Shown here: positions 43,256-54,030 of the stretch, one piece after another | Layout of the letters: every line of letters begins with the position of its first letter | Position numbering within the stretch: position 1 is the first letter of the stretch | Origin: Natronogracilivirga saccharolytica | Lineage (GTDB): Bacteria; Bacteroidota; Rhodothermia; Balneolales; Natronogracilivirgulaceae | Length of the DNA stretch: 64,000 nucleotides | NCBI RefSeq assembly: GCF_017921895.1 | Contig: NZ_JAFIDN010000002.1 | Coordinates: 62,001 to 126,000 of the forward strand | Direction: 5' to 3' | Position numbers and translations under genes: made by a program | The notes under the pieces: model-generated | What the model was told of the DNA's origin: nothing | Databases searched by the model: none | The model's input: the letters and a program-made list of their open reading frames with translations, nothing else

Positions 43256-45997
43256 TTATCTGATAAGCGTAACCGGTATCGTTTCTCTTAAGCCGCCGCC
43301 TTCAATTACGGCTATGTAGATACCACTTGCCCAGTTTGAGGCATCAATCCGGAGATCATGATACCCCGCACGAAGCAATCCGTCATGCATGCGCCCGGCG
43401 ACTCTTCCGTCAAGACTGTATACCGTACAGCGAATATGGGTATCGTGGGAAAGGGCAATCCGAATTGTCGATTTGCTGTTAAACGGATTGGGTCGCGCCG
43501 GTTCAATCCGGAATTCAGATGGCTTGTCCTCATCTTCTCCGGTATAACTACCTGATACATCAGTGGCTTCAAAGCGGGCTTTAAGCGACATTTCACTTTC
43601 AAAAGTACGTATTGTTATCTCTTCACTGCCACTGTCGGCACCATCCCATCCTGCAAAACGGTATCCCTCATTCGGACGGGCAGTTATGGTCAGAGGTACA
43701 TCCCGGAAATATATCCCGGTCCAGGGCCAGGGATCATCCGGAATTCCCGGCACATCTTTGTCAATATCTATGGTGTGGACAGTAATATACCCTCCGTCCG
43801 GATCATTCACGTCCAGTGTCACATTCATTTCTCCGGGTAAATTAAAGTAGGAAGCGATGTGCCTGCGCTGGGTATCGGGCCTGTTTCTTGCAAAACGCCG
43901 CATTGACTCCACCTCCTCTTCCCAGAACGCCCTGGTTTCAGGACCTCTCCAGCGGCGAATGTGCTCATCGATATGAGGATCCAGAACCGCTTTCATTTTG
44001 TCAATTTCACCGACTACGTGATCCGCGTCAAATGCCGTATTCAACAGATCCGCAAACCGGTGAATAAAATCGTGCCGGAATGCCGTGTTTCTGAGCGCTC
44101 CCCGAAGCATGGCAACTGACCATTGCGGATTGGGCCAGGAGTTGCCGCTTCCGTCTATGGCAAATGCAAGCGTATTGTGTTCTGCTTCCACTTGATAGCC
44201 CTGAACATAATCGTAATCAAGATTGAATCCGAAATCGGTATCGTATAGCAGCCAGCGCCAGCGTCCGTCATGGCCCTCCGGGGCACCATCAACCGCACCG
44301 TTGGTCCTCTTTCTCCAGAAGTCGATATTATTTCCGGGCCAGTCGGTATTCCTGAAATAAATATTCGCAATATTGTAATCCCTCAGGTTGTCGAAGTCGA
44401 TCTGCTCAACGAAATTTCGCCAGATAACGGGATTGTTCACATCTTCCTGCTCCAGCCGATCACGCAGCTGCAAATATGCATTGCGGTCGCTCTCGTTGCC
44501 TTCCTTGATCCCGGCATCGCCCTCCAGCAGAACCAGATCATCCCGGTTCATATCGTACATGGTTTCAAAATAGCGGTGATCGTACCGCATCCGGATATTA
44601 TGGATCCCCCAGTACTCCCCGTTGATAAAAACGATGGACGGACGGTAATACTGGGTCTCAACCGTGGTGTGTTCGACGAGTTTCTGCATCAGTGCGTCTC
44701 GGAAAAGGGTGCGCCGCCAGTCGTTGCCGGAGTTGCGCAGCAGAAACCGTTTGTATTTTTCCACAGGTGCATCCGGAATAAACGGATATTCAAACCAGGT
44801 TTCACCATAGGAGCGCCGGGCATACAAGCGCAGTGATTTCAGCGGTCGTCCGCGCGAGGTGCCTCCGTGGATTCTCACACCGGCATCCTGCGACAAGACG
44901 GGCCGGCCTCCGGTTTCGAAAAAAGAAACATGAACCGGGCGCTCCCAGTCAGCCCCCCTGTTCCAGAAATTATCATTTACATAGATACCGCTGTCAGGTG
45001 AAAAGAAATTGTCACGATCAGTAGCAAGCGAAAACACCGGAAGCTGATATCTCTCCTCCAGCTGATCTCCGACAAAAAACGTATGCGTGGCTGTTTCGAT
45101 GGACTTCGAATCCGGTGCCCAGCTCACAGCCCTTACAACCGTACCCTTGAACACCTGCCCGGAAGGCTCTTCCCAGTTCTCATTGTATTGATGATCGGGA
45201 GAATATCTGTTTGTCGGAATCATCGAAATGTCATTGGGCTCCTGCGTCCTGTCATCGATTCTCACCGGTTCGTGATATTCGGTGCCGTTATCAGGGCCGG
45301 GCTTGCTTCCGTCGGTTGTATAGAAAATCCGGACTCCCTCGTACCCATCCGGAGCCTCAAGCTTTAGATCGAATGGTTCGGAATAGAATCCGCCCTCATG
45401 GGAAAAGGAAGGCGGTTCAAGCAGTAAACTAACTCCCTCCGAGGTATTGGATTCCCCCGGAGTAGGTTCTGTGAAGTAGACCCACTGGTCAGAACCATCC
45501 GGCTTTCTACCATACGAAAAATCAGTAGGCAGAAAGACGGGGGGAACAGTATCAATCAGGTTGCCGTTAAAATCGCTCAGTCTGAGCGGTTCACCTGCGC
45601 TGGCGATTCTGAAACTGGTATGAAGGGGCTTTCCGGGGGTGCTTCGGTCCTTGCCGGAGGCCCACACAATCATGAATTCACCGGGCATGATGGTTGTATC
45701 CGGGAAAACCCACCGGAAAAAATCGCCCTCCCTGTCCGTTAAACCAAACCAATTCAAATCGACTGGTTCATTGCCGGTGTTCAGAATTTCGATCCAGTCC
45801 TCATTATCTCCGTCTTCATCTGCAATATTTTCATTGTTAGACGCCAGAAACTCATTTATGACCAACGCCGCTCCGGAAGTCGTGTTACCGGAAATACGGT
45901 TTTCTGCAGATTTGGTGCTGGAATATCCGGTAATAATAATGATGAAGAACGCACAAAAGAAAAAGCAGGTGGTCCGGCAGTAACAGTATTTCCCCAT
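43256..45997 (-). CDS. Secreted CotH-kinase-like protein with lamin-tail domain and T9SS sorting domain
   Basis: A 913-residue secreted protein. After a hydrophobic export signal (TCFFFCAFFIIIITGYSS) come a lamin-tail domain (about 45-160: ALVINEFLASNNENIADEDG, DWIEILNTGNEPVDLNWFGL), a chitobiase-like strand region (IFYTTDGSKPGPDNGTEYHE), a CotH-type kinase core (about 370-640: GVRIHGGTSRGRPLKSLRLY, FLLRNSGNDWRRTLFRDALM, YWGIHNIRMRYDHRYFE, LLYDTDFGFNLDYDYVQGY) and a C-terminal sorting domain (ARPNPFNSKSTIRIALSHDT to the final TLIR). CotH of Bacillus spores is a protein kinase; activity here is untested. It is probably exported by a type IX system. A 238-bp gap separates it from the S9 gene. 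Confidence 0.87.
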   Translation of the reverse strand: MGKYCYCRTTCFFFCAFFIIIITGYSSTKSAENRISGNTTSGAALVINEFLASNNENIADEDGDNEDWIEILNTGNEPVDLNWFGLTDREGDFFRWVFPDTTIMPGEFMIVWASGKDRSTPGKPLHTSFRIASAGEPLRLSDFNGNLIDTVPPVFLPTDFSYGRKPDGSDQWVYFTEPTPGESNTSEGVSLLLEPPSFSHEGGFYSEPFDLKLEAPDGYEGVRIFYTTDGSKPGPDNGTEYHEPVRIDDRTQEPNDISMIPTNRYSPDHQYNENWEEPSGQVFKGTVVRAVSWAPDSKSIETATHTFFVGDQLEERYQLPVFSLATDRDNFFSPDSGIYVNDNFWNRGADWERPVHVSFFETGGRPVLSQDAGVRIHGGTSRGRPLKSLRLYARRSYGETWFEYPFIPDAPVEKYKRFLLRNSGNDWRRTLFRDALMQKLVEHTTVETQYYRPSIVFINGEYWGIHNIRMRYDHRYFETMYDMNRDDLVLLEGDAGIKEGNESDRNAYLQLRDRLEQEDVNNPVIWRNFVEQIDFDNLRDYNIANIYFRNTDWPGNNIDFWRKRTNGAVDGAPEGHDGRWRWLLYDTDFGFNLDYDYVQGYQVEAEHNTLAFAIDGSGNSWPNPQWSVAMLRGALRNTAFRHDFIHRFADLLNTAFDADHVVGEIDKMKAVLDPHIDEHIRRWRGPETRAFWEEEVESMRRFARNRPDTQRRHIASYFNLPGEMNVTLDVNDPDGGYITVHTIDIDKDVPGIPDDPWPWTGIYFRDVPLTITARPNEGYRFAGWDGADSGSEEITIRTFESEMSLKARFEATDVSGSYTGEDEDKPSEFRIEPARPNPFNSKSTIRIALSHDTHIRCTVYSLDGRVAGRMHDGLLRAGYHDLRIDASNWASGIYIAVIEGGGLRETIPVTLIR

Positions 45998-46079
45998 ATT
46001 GTTCTAAAAATAACAGGTGGCGTACAGTGAATGGAGTCAGCATAATACGGTGCTCATGAAACAAGAGTATCAAATTTCG

Positions 46080-46087
46080 TATATTTG
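46080..46087 (+). promoter_or_regulatory. Candidate -7 element of metH
   Basis: TATATTTG exactly fits the Bacteroidota TAnnTTTG element, 56 bp before the metH ATG. No clear TTTG is found at the expected upstream distance. No cobalamin riboswitch is seen in the 146-bp gap. Confidence 0.35.
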
Positions 46088-46143
46088 CCGTTTAAACAAA
46101 ACGTTTATTTATCTGCAAACGTATCATTACAACCAGTATCCGG

Positions 46144-49100
46144 ATGCACCCCATACAAAAAGAGCTCAGGCACCGAATTTTAGTCATTGACGGCGCCATG
46201 GGTACTATGATTCAGAAGCACAATCTTTCTGAAGATGATTTTCGCGGTACCAGATTCAAAAACCACTCCTGCGACCTGAAAGGCAATAATGACCTTCTCA
46301 GTATCACCCGGCCGGATCTCATTTTTTCCATTCATGAGGAGTTCCTTGAAGCGGGAGCGGATATCATTGAAACCAATACGTTCAGTTCCAACCCGGTTTC
46401 CCAGAAAGATTACGATCTGGAAGATCTGGTCTATGAAATCAATTTTGAGTCGGCCAAACTGGCCCGCCGCGCTGCCGATAAGGCTGCAGAGAAAACTCCG
46501 GACAAACCGCGTTTTGTTGCCGGTGCGATAGGCCCAACCAACCGGACACTTTCTCTCTCTCCTGATGTCAACGATCCCGGCTACCGGGCAGTCACCTTTG
46601 ATGAAATGACGGCCTGCTACGGTGCCCAGATACCCGGCCTTATGGATGGCGGGGCCGATGTGCTCCTTATTGAAACGGTATTTGATACTTTAAACTGTAA
46701 AGCTGCGCTTTTTGCCGTCCAGGAATACCGGCGGCAAACCGGCAATCCGGTCCCGGTCATGATTTCCGGAACCGTTGTGGACCAAAGCGGACGCACCCTT
46801 TCCGGCCAGACAACCGAGGCGTTCTGGATTTCCGTTTCCCACATACCGGGTCTTCTGAGCGTCGGTCTGAACTGCGCTCTCGGCTCAAAACAGATGCGAC
46901 CCTTCATCCGGGAATTATCACAAATCGCCACCGTGCCGGTCACACTGTATCCCAATGCCGGACTTCCCAACGAGTTCGGTGAATATGACGAATCGGCCGG
47001 ATTCATGGCGAAGCAGCTCCGGTCGTATGCCGAAGAGGGATGGGTAAATATGATCGGCGGATGCTGCGGCACCACTCCGGATCACATATCCGCCTTTGCG
47101 GATGCCGCTTTGCAGTTCAAACCACGCGAAGTGCATCAGGCCGAACCCTATCTCCGCCTGAGCGGCCTCGAGCCCCTTGTCGTGCGGCCTGAAACCAATT
47201 TCGTCAATGTCGGCGAGCGCACCAACGTGACCGGATCCAAAAAATTCGCCAGACTCATCAGGGAAGAGCAGTATGAGGAGGCCTTGTCTGTTGCACGCGA
47301 ACAGATTGAAAACGGTGCCCAGATCATCGATGTCAACATGGATGAAGGCATGCTTGATTCCGAAAAAGTGATGACAACCTTTCTGAACCTGATCATGGCG
47401 GAACCGGATATTGCAAAGGTGCCGGTTATGGTGGATTCCTCAAAATGGTCCGTGATCGAGGCCGGACTCAAGTGCCTGCAGGGTAAAGCGATAGTAAACT
47501 CACTAAGCCTCAAGGAGGGCGAAGATGCATTCCTTGAACAGGCTCATAAAGTCAGGGATTATGGTGCCGCCGTCATCATAATGGCATTTGATGAAAAAGG
47601 CCAGGCAGACTCCTATGAAAGGCGAATTGAAATTTGCAAGCGCGCCTACGACCTGCTTACCGGCAAAATTAACTTCCCCCCGCAGGATATCATTTTCGAC
47701 CCCAACATTCTCACGGTCGCGACAGGAATTGAGGAACATAACAACTATGCGGTTGATTTTCTCCGTGCCACTGAGTGGATCAAGAAAAACCTGCCCCATG
47801 CCAAAGTGAGCGGCGGGGTCAGCAACATTTCATTTTCATTTCGGGGAAACAATCCGGTGCGCGAAGCGATGCATGCCTCGTTTCTGTATCACGCCATCCG
47901 GGCAGGAATGGATATGGGTATTGTCAATGCCGGTCAGCTCGAAGTATACGAAGAAATTCCCAGGGAGCTGCTGGAACGCGTCGAGGATGTCCTCTTCAAC
48001 CGCAGGGATGATGCCACGGAACGACTGGTTGATTTTGCAGAGACCATAAAAGAGAAAAAGGGTTCGGTTGAAAGCAAGCAGGACGAATGGCGGTCCCGGC
48101 CAGTCGGAAAAAGACTGGAACACGCGCTTCTGAAGGGAATTGTAGATTATATTGATGAGGATACCGAAGAGGCCAGAAAAGAATATGACCAGGCGCTGGA
48201 TGTCATAGAAGGTCCTCTTATGGACGGAATGAACGTGGTCGGCGACCTTTTCGGCAAAGGCAAGATGTTTCTGCCCCAGGTGGTCAAAAGTGCACGGGTG
48301 ATGAAAAAAGCCGTGGCATGGCTGATCCCCTATATTGAAGAGGAGAAAAAGCAGCTTCAGGATGACCGTCCAAAAGGAAAAGTTTTGCTTGCCACGGTGA
48401 AGGGTGATGTTCACGACATCGGGAAAAATATCGTTGCCGTTGTGCTGGGATGCAACAATTACGATGTCATCGATCTTGGTGTGATGGTGCCTGCGCAGAA
48501 AATTCTGGATGAAGCCTTGGAAAGTAAAGCTGATGTGATCGGACTGAGCGGACTGATTACACCTTCGCTGGATGAGATGGTCGGCATCGCCAAAGAGATG
48601 GAGGCCAGGGAGATGAAAACGCCTCTGCTCATTGGCGGCGCCACGACATCCAGAATTCACACCGCTGTTAAAATCGCCCCCCAGTACTCCGGGCCGGTTA
48701 TTCATGTGCTCGACGCATCGAAAAGCGTGCCCGTTGTAAGCAACCTTCTGTCCGATTCACAGAAAGATCCTTTTGTTGAGGAGGTCCGGAATACGTATCA
48801 GAGCCTGAGAGACCGTCACAGCCAAAGAACACAGAAAAAGAACAAGGTATCCATCGAAGCAGCCAGGTATAACAAGACTCCGGTCAACTGGCGCAGCGAG
48901 GATATCACAGCGCCGAATCATACGGGTTTGATTGATGTGCCGGTACCCGCGCTGGATGAACTGCGCCGGTATATCGACTGGACCCCGTTCTTTATCACCT
49001 GGCAGCTGTCGGGAAAGTATCCCGCTATATTGGAAGACAGCACCTATGGCGAGCAGGCCCGCAAGCTATTCGATGATGCTCAGCAGATGCTGGATCAGAT

Positions 49101-49890
49101 CACAAATGAAAACTGGCTCAAACCTGCTGTGGTATGCGGTATATTCCCTGCAAACAGCATTGGGGATGATATCGCTATTTATGAGGATGAATCGCGGTCA
49201 GAGATCCGCGCCACGCTCAGAATGCTCAGGCAGCAGACACAAAAAAGAAAGGGGCAGCCCAACCGTTGTCTGGCTGATTATATCGCACCGGAGGAGAGCG
49301 GGCTGGCCGACTACATCGGTGCGTTTGCCGTAACGGCCGGACATGGAATAGAGCTCCCGCTGAAACATTTTGAGGAACAGCACGACGACTACAGCGCCAT
49401 AATGCTTAAGGCTCTTGCCGACCGTCTGGCAGAAGCAGCGGCAGAATGGCTTCATGAAAAAGTCCGGAAGGAGTACTGGGGCTATGCCCCCGGTGAGCAG
49501 CTGAGCAATGACGATCTGATTCGGGAAAATTATCGCGGAATCCGGCCGGCTCCGGGATATCCCGCCAATCCGGATCATACGGAAAAGCCGTTATTGTTCG
49601 ATCTAATCGATGCCCAAAAGAAAACAGGCATCACATTGACGGAAAGCTATGCCATGAATCCCGCGGCTTCTGTCTGCGGGTGGTACTTTGCACATCCGGA
49701 GTCTGAGTATTTTTCTGTCGGAAACATCTTCAGGGATCAGGTCGCCGATTATGCGTGCAGAAAAAGCATGAGTCTGGAAGAAGCAGAAAAATGGCTGGCT
49801 CCTGTCCTTGGCTATGAACCGGAAGATTACTCCGGAAGTGATGAGGAAAACGGCGTGTCCAGCAATGTCTCCGATGCATCGGAAGTCTGA
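46144..49890 (+). CDS. metH: Cobalamin-dependent methionine synthase
   Basis: A full-length 1248-residue enzyme with all four modules in order. The homocysteine module (about 1-330) holds the zinc Cys in [14 protein letters not shown] and [13 protein letters not shown]. The folate module (about 345-630) has [20 protein letters not shown] and [17 protein letters not shown]. The B12 module (about 650-890) has [20 protein letters not shown], whose His is the lower cobalt ligand, and [16 protein letters not shown]. The reactivation module (about 920-1230) has [18 protein letters not shown] and the AdoMet region [19 protein letters not shown]. It methylates homocysteine from 5-methyl-THF. Its last 64 bp overlap the convergent membrane-peptidase gene. 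Confidence 0.97.
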   Translation: MHPIQKELRHRILVIDGAMGTMIQKHNLSEDDFRGTRFKNHSCDLKGNNDLLSITRPDLIFSIHEEFLEAGADIIETNTFSSNPVSQKDYDLEDLVYEINFESAKLARRAADKAAEKTPDKPRFVAGAIGPTNRTLSLSPDVNDPGYRAVTFDEMTACYGAQIPGLMDGGADVLLIETVFDTLNCKAALFAVQEYRRQTGNPVPVMISGTVVDQSGRTLSGQTTEAFWISVSHIPGLLSVGLNCALGSKQMRPFIRELSQIATVPVTLYPNAGLPNEFGEYDESAGFMAKQLRSYAEEGWVNMIGGCCGTTPDHISAFADAALQFKPREVHQAEPYLRLSGLEPLVVRPETNFVNVGERTNVTGSKKFARLIREEQYEEALSVAREQIENGAQIIDVNMDEGMLDSEKVMTTFLNLIMAEPDIAKVPVMVDSSKWSVIEAGLKCLQGKAIVNSLSLKEGEDAFLEQAHKVRDYGAAVIIMAFDEKGQADSYERRIEICKRAYDLLTGKINFPPQDIIFDPNILTVATGIEEHNNYAVDFLRATEWIKKNLPHAKVSGGVSNISFSFRGNNPVREAMHASFLYHAIRAGMDMGIVNAGQLEVYEEIPRELLERVEDVLFNRRDDATERLVDFAETIKEKKGSVESKQDEWRSRPVGKRLEHALLKGIVDYIDEDTEEARKEYDQALDVIEGPLMDGMNVVGDLFGKGKMFLPQVVKSARVMKKAVAWLIPYIEEEKKQLQDDRPKGKVLLATVKGDVHDIGKNIVAVVLGCNNYDVIDLGVMVPAQKILDEALESKADVIGLSGLITPSLDEMVGIAKEMEAREMKTPLLIGGATTSRIHTAVKIAPQYSGPVIHVLDASKSVPVVSNLLSDSQKDPFVEEVRNTYQSLRDRHSQRTQKKNKVSIEAARYNKTPVNWRSEDITAPNHTGLIDVPVPALDELRRYIDWTPFFITWQLSGKYPAILEDSTYGEQARKLFDDAQQMLDQITNENWLKPAVVCGIFPANSIGDDIAIYEDESRSEIRATLRMLRQQTQKRKGQPNRCLADYIAPEESGLADYIGAFAVTAGHGIELPLKHFEEQHDDYSAIMLKALADRLAEAAAEWLHEKVRKEYWGYAPGEQLSNDDLIRENYRGIRPAPGYPANPDHTEKPLLFDLIDAQKKTGITLTESYAMNPAASVCGWYFAHPESEYFSVGNIFRDQVADYACRKSMSLEEAEKWLAPVLGYEPEDYSGSDEENGVSSNVSDASEV

Positions 49891-52112
49891 CGACCGGTGG
49901 TGCTGAATTCATAAAACCGAACTGCTTCCTGCAGGCGCTTTTTCTGAACCGGCCTCCAGTCATGCGCCTGGAATAGCTCCCCGTAAGAGATCTGTATGCC
50001 CTTTTCACCTGCCAGATAAATCATATTTCGATAGGTTTCAGAAAAATGTGGGTTGACGGGCGATCTGAACACTTTGCTGATCAAAGCTTTAAAATATTCA
50101 GTCTGATTATCCTCGCCGGCAATGTGGTTTTCCCAACCGGACGGAAACGAATGGCGCCTGAACAGTTCTGAAAAAAATGCCAGAATCAGATCCGCTTCTG
50201 CTATTGATTCACGTGGTCCGAGCCTGCTCAATACACCGTCCAGAATTTCAAAATCCGGGTGTTCCATATAAAGGATCTCTGCCAGTTTTTTCCAGAAAAT
50301 GCCATCTCCTCTCAAATCCCATGCATTTCTCACGCGCAGCGGCAAATCTTCAACCTGCATCGCCTTTTCCCTGATTTCAAAAGCATCGTCCTTTTTCCCG
50401 GACAGTACCCTGGCATCCGTCAGAAGCAACGATATGGCTGCATGTTCCGGCATTTCTTTTTCCTTCCGGAGGATGTCCGCTATCGATGATTCATCATCCT
50501 GGTTCCTTGTTTCAAGCTTCAGCCGGATCCATTCTGTCCACCCTCTGTTCCAGTCGGACTCATAATAGAGGGCCTTTTCAAGGTGATGCATGGCAGTAGC
50601 AGTATCTTTTTCCGACATGGAAAGTCTCCAGCCATCCCTGTGCTTGTCAAATCCGCTATACACTCTGGGACATGAAGCTTCAAATATGGATGGTATGGAA
50701 AAAATCGCCTTTGCCAGCTCCTTCTCGTCCGGATCCACGCTCACCTGTTCCAGTTTCTCGTGCCAGGCCCTTACAGCCTCATCCATTACATCCCCATAGG
50801 CAAGCTCAAGTGAAGATGCGCCATAGGCCTCCTTGAACCAATCTACAGGATACTTTTCGAGCAGCACTGCAGTAAACGAGCCGGACACGGAGTACGCAAC
50901 TGATGACTGTTCCCGGTAAAAACCGGTCATCGAAAAAAGTCGATTGATCTGTTCTTTGTCAAGAAAAGCATCATTGGCCACCACCAGCTGGTCTGATGTC
51001 AGTCTTGTGGATGTCGCTGGTGCCAGTGCCACCGCCAGGCCTTCGACGAGTCCGATAATCCAGGAGGCATTCAGTGTCCGGTTGCCGAATTCGCGTGCCA
51101 GGACATGCACCAGTTCATGACGAAGCGTCTGGTCCACGCTCTCTTTCCGCATATGCAGCTGCGGTGTCCGCTGCCAAACCGGCACAAAACTGACCCCTCT
51201 CGCACCGGTATTTCGTTGCATTTGTCTTTCATTACCGTACAAATAGCTTGAAATGCGCTTGTTTGCAGGCCATAAGACGCTCAGAGTGTCTTTCAGTTCT
51301 GAGAAATGAAACTCGTGAAGCCGGGAAACAAAGGCGATCTCTTTTTTTTCAAAGTGGTTCTCTGAATAATAAAGATCGAAATGTTCACTTTGATGGTGTC
51401 CTCCCAGGGATTTCCGGATGGATGTTTCTGGCGAGACCAGATTGTTCTGCGGCATCATGGTGTAACTGATGATGAGGCTGATCAGCAGCAATCCGAAGAT
51501 CCCCTTTATCACGCGGTCCGATCCTTTCAGGTGGGGTATCATCCAGAAAATGCCGATCCATGTCAGCGAAATGATCCGGAAGAGAATCAGTCGGCCGGGG
51601 AAAGTGACACTTTCATCATAAATGGCTCCGGGCCAGTATCCGAATATGTGGTTGTAAAAAAAGAGCTGCGGAAAAAGGAAAAACGGAACAACTGCTCCGA
51701 GGATCAGAAACATCAGAAACAGAGTTACGGAAACAATCCGGCCGCTAACGGGGAACAGATACCGGCCCGCCCTGCCCAGTCCGTATCCGAAAAAAATGCT
51801 GAAGGAAGGGATGAATATCCAGAATGCAAGGCCATCGGCATCAATACATCCGGTTGCGAGATCACGGATTATGAGGGGAATGGCTGCCAGGTAAACAGCC
51901 GATATTATCCACAAGACATTGCGGTCACGTGCGTTTCGGCCGGATCCAAGCCATACTGCGATAGATCCGCCCAGGACACCGCCAATAATGGCTGAATCGA
52001 GGTGGAAAGACCGTATCAGTGGAAACGCCAGCAGCAAACATCCTGCCAGAATGGAAAGCGCCGGAAGCCAGACGGTTCGTTTCCGGATGATCGTTTTTTT
52101 GAATAATTCCAA
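49827..52112 (-). CDS. Membrane protein with C-terminal gluzincin (HExxH) peptidase-like domain
   Basis: A 761-residue protein. The N-terminal third has about seven hydrophobic helices (for example [55 protein letters not shown]). The rest is soluble: an HELVH zinc motif in [20 protein letters not shown] followed 24-30 residues later by Glu in [14 protein letters not shown], the HExxH...E spacing of MA-clan peptidases; then helical, TPR-like stretches. The substrate is unknown. The 3' end overlaps metH by 64 bp antisense, which is unusual, and the C-terminal Ser/Thr-rich tail is encoded by that shared DNA. Confidence 0.7.
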   Translation of the reverse strand: MELFKKTIIRKRTVWLPALSILAGCLLLAFPLIRSFHLDSAIIGGVLGGSIAVWLGSGRNARDRNVLWIISAVYLAAIPLIIRDLATGCIDADGLAFWIFIPSFSIFFGYGLGRAGRYLFPVSGRIVSVTLFLMFLILGAVVPFFLFPQLFFYNHIFGYWPGAIYDESVTFPGRLILFRIISLTWIGIFWMIPHLKGSDRVIKGIFGLLLISLIISYTMMPQNNLVSPETSIRKSLGGHHQSEHFDLYYSENHFEKKEIAFVSRLHEFHFSELKDTLSVLWPANKRISSYLYGNERQMQRNTGARGVSFVPVWQRTPQLHMRKESVDQTLRHELVHVLAREFGNRTLNASWIIGLVEGLAVALAPATSTRLTSDQLVVANDAFLDKEQINRLFSMTGFYREQSSVAYSVSGSFTAVLLEKYPVDWFKEAYGASSLELAYGDVMDEAVRAWHEKLEQVSVDPDEKELAKAIFSIPSIFEASCPRVYSGFDKHRDGWRLSMSEKDTATAMHHLEKALYYESDWNRGWTEWIRLKLETRNQDDESSIADILRKEKEMPEHAAISLLLTDARVLSGKKDDAFEIREKAMQVEDLPLRVRNAWDLRGDGIFWKKLAEILYMEHPDFEILDGVLSRLGPRESIAEADLILAFFSELFRRHSFPSGWENHIAGEDNQTEYFKALISKVFRSPVNPHFSETYRNMIYLAGEKGIQISYGELFQAHDWRPVQKKRLQEAVRFYEFSTTGRQTSDASETLLDTPFSSSLPE

Positions 52113-52186
52113 TATCTTGTCGTTAGAACTGACAAAACTGTTAGTTAATCTGTATAACAGATCAAATTACGTCATAATGAAGAAAT

Positions 52187-53131
52187 ATGAAGTATAAATC
52201 CATCCGAATGGCTGCCGGAGCATCCGTTGCGCTTTTTTTGGTGTCAACTGCCCTGGTGCATCCCGCCGTTGCGTTAAAACAGAAAACAGAGTCCCTGTCT
52301 GTCCGTGCCGTCCATACAGGAAAGGCCGAAGTTGTGGATGAGCAGCACGTTTCGGTAACTTTGATTCCTGAAGTTTCAAAAATGACGGATTCAGATACTG
52401 TGATGGTTGGTGTTCATATGAAGATCAGGGAGGGCTGGCACGTTTACTGGAGAAATCCGGGTGATTCCGGACTACCTACGCGGATTTCCTGGGATGATCA
52501 TCCGTTACTGGAGCCCGGAGAAATAAAATGGCCTCAACCAGCCCGCTTTGATGAGGATGGTGTCACAACCTACGGATATTCGAATCACGTAACCCTGCTG
52601 GTTCCAATGCATGTCAAAGAACGTGACCGAAGCGGCGAAACTCATTATGAACATCTGGAAGCCGATATGAACTGGTTGGTATGCAAGGATATTTGCATTT
52701 CTGAATCGGACCGAATTACACTTGAAATTGACGGCAGCGGAAATTTTTCCGGATTTGATGATGATGCCCGGAAGTACATCCGTAAGGCAGAGGAGTCACT
52801 CCCGTCATTATCAAAAGCCTGGAGCGCAAAAACACGGTTTGATGGCGCGGAATTTGTTATCACACTTTCACCGGAACAAAATGACGCCCGCTTTCCGGAT
52901 ACTGACGAGTTATACTTCTTCCCTTATGAGCAGGGCCGGATCGATCATTCCAGTCCTCAGGATATCTCAAGAGAAGGTGATAAGTTGAAAATCAGGATGA
53001 AGGCCTCCCGCTATCTGAGCTCAGCACCTGATACCATCCGGGGTGTCGTATCCGGAATGCAGAGCTGGGTCAGGGATGCTGATATCAAATCCATGGAAAT
53101 TCAATCCGATGTCATTGAATCCTTAGATTAA
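52187..53131 (+). CDS. DsbD N-terminal-domain protein (stand-alone)
   Basis: A 314-residue exported protein with a signal peptide (ASVALFLVSTALVHPAVA). The body matches the DsbD/ScsB alpha-like domain: HMKIREGWHVYWRNPGDSGL, PTRISWDDHPLLEPG, TTYGYSNHVTLLVPMHV and a CxxxC pair in DMNWLVCKDICISESD. In DsbD this domain passes electrons to periplasmic partners; here the eight-helix membrane core and the thioredoxin domain are absent, so it needs another electron source or has a different job. The thiol-redox gene at 53245 follows on the same strand after 113 bp. Confidence 0.78.
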   Translation: MKYKSIRMAAGASVALFLVSTALVHPAVALKQKTESLSVRAVHTGKAEVVDEQHVSVTLIPEVSKMTDSDTVMVGVHMKIREGWHVYWRNPGDSGLPTRISWDDHPLLEPGEIKWPQPARFDEDGVTTYGYSNHVTLLVPMHVKERDRSGETHYEHLEADMNWLVCKDICISESDRITLEIDGSGNFSGFDDDARKYIRKAEESLPSLSKAWSAKTRFDGAEFVITLSPEQNDARFPDTDELYFFPYEQGRIDHSSPQDISREGDKLKIRMKASRYLSSAPDTIRGVVSGMQSWVRDADIKSMEIQSDVIESLD

Positions 53132-53244
53132 ATGTCTGTTCCTGCATATATTATATGTCGTATTGTTTTTTGTATGTTTCGGTTAATCTGGCAGCGGCAC
53201 TCACTGACACCAACATCTTTTTTACTTACTAAAAGGAGAAAATC

Positions 53245-53865
53245 ATGAAATTAATTGGAAGCAGCTTAACTATTCTATTGATAGCGTTTTCCTTCATTGG
53301 CACGGCAATATCCGCCGGCAGTGACACGCCTTCGGTTGGTGATACGGCACCTGATTTCACTCTGAAAGATGCCTATGGTGAAGCCCACTCACTGTCTGAT
53401 TATGAAGGTGAGTACATCGTGCTGGAGTGGCTGAATCATGAGTGTCCTTTCGTCATAAAGCACTATGACTCCGGAAACATGCAGATGCTTCAGGAGTATT
53501 ATGGCGATAAGGGAGTCGTCTGGTTCTCCATCATTTCATCAGCACCGGGAAAGCAGGGATACCTTGAACCTGATGAAGCTTCAGAGATCACAAAGCAAAA
53601 AGAGGCCAGTCCGAAAGGAGTACTTCTGGATCCCGACGGAGTGGTTGGCCGGGCGTATGATGCCAAGGTCACGCCCCACATGTATATTATCAATCCGGAA
53701 GGCGAACTGGTCTACATGGGAGCAATAGACGATAACCCAAGTGCAAATCCGGATGATATTGAGGGAGCCAGAAACTTTGTCAGTGAGGCTCTGGACAATC
53801 TCCTTGACGGTCAACCCGTTGAAGTTCAATCACATCAGCCATACGGCTGTACTGTAAAATACTGA
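53245..53865 (+). CDS. Thioredoxin-fold redoxin (AhpC/TSA-like), exported
   Basis: A 206-residue protein with a signal peptide (LTILLIAFSFIGTAISAGSD) and a redoxin fold: VGDTAPDFTLKDAYGEAHSL, VLEWLNHECPFVIKHYDSGN, GVLLDPDGVVGRAYDAKVTP and HMYIINPEGELVYMGAIDDN. The first-position Cys of the motif (ECPF) is present but the second Cys of CxxC is replaced, so it is a one-Cys active site; a further Cys (PYGCTVKY) lies at the extreme C-terminus. AAGGAG lies 8 bp before the ATG. It is probably periplasmic and may act with the DsbD-like protein. Confidence 0.82.
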   Translation: MKLIGSSLTILLIAFSFIGTAISAGSDTPSVGDTAPDFTLKDAYGEAHSLSDYEGEYIVLEWLNHECPFVIKHYDSGNMQMLQEYYGDKGVVWFSIISSAPGKQGYLEPDEASEITKQKEASPKGVLLDPDGVVGRAYDAKVTPHMYIINPEGELVYMGAIDDNPSANPDDIEGARNFVSEALDNLLDGQPVEVQSHQPYGCTVKY

Positions 53866-53927
53866 AAGGGCAGCTTTAATTACGTTGTCATTACCGCTTG
53901 ATGTAATACAGCACCCTGCATTTGTGC

Positions 53928-53950
53928 GTTTAAACATTAAATGTTTAAAC
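53928..53950. promoter_or_regulatory. Candidate operator of the MarR-family gene
   Basis: GTTTAAACATT, one A, then AATGTTTAAAC make a perfect 11-bp inverted repeat at 53928-53950, and the downstream bases continue ATTG so that the half-site is repeated directly at 53943. It lies about 80 bp before the MarR-gene start. TTG (53958-53960) and TATATTGC (53981-53988) could be its promoter. Confidence 0.6.
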
Positions 53951-54030
53951 ATTGTTGTTGCAACATGCATTTTCTGTGGTTATATTGCCTGACAAACCAA
54001 AAAGACAACGAAGGCTAAACCGTATCAGCT

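Noticed and set aside
46020-46143. Cobalamin or SAM riboswitch before metH
   Set aside because: The gap is too short for a cobalamin riboswitch and shows no B12-box or SAM-type pairing.
47836-48705. A 289-codon frame opposite metH
   Set aside because: Antisense to the conserved MetH B12 module. Composition follows the complementary codons.
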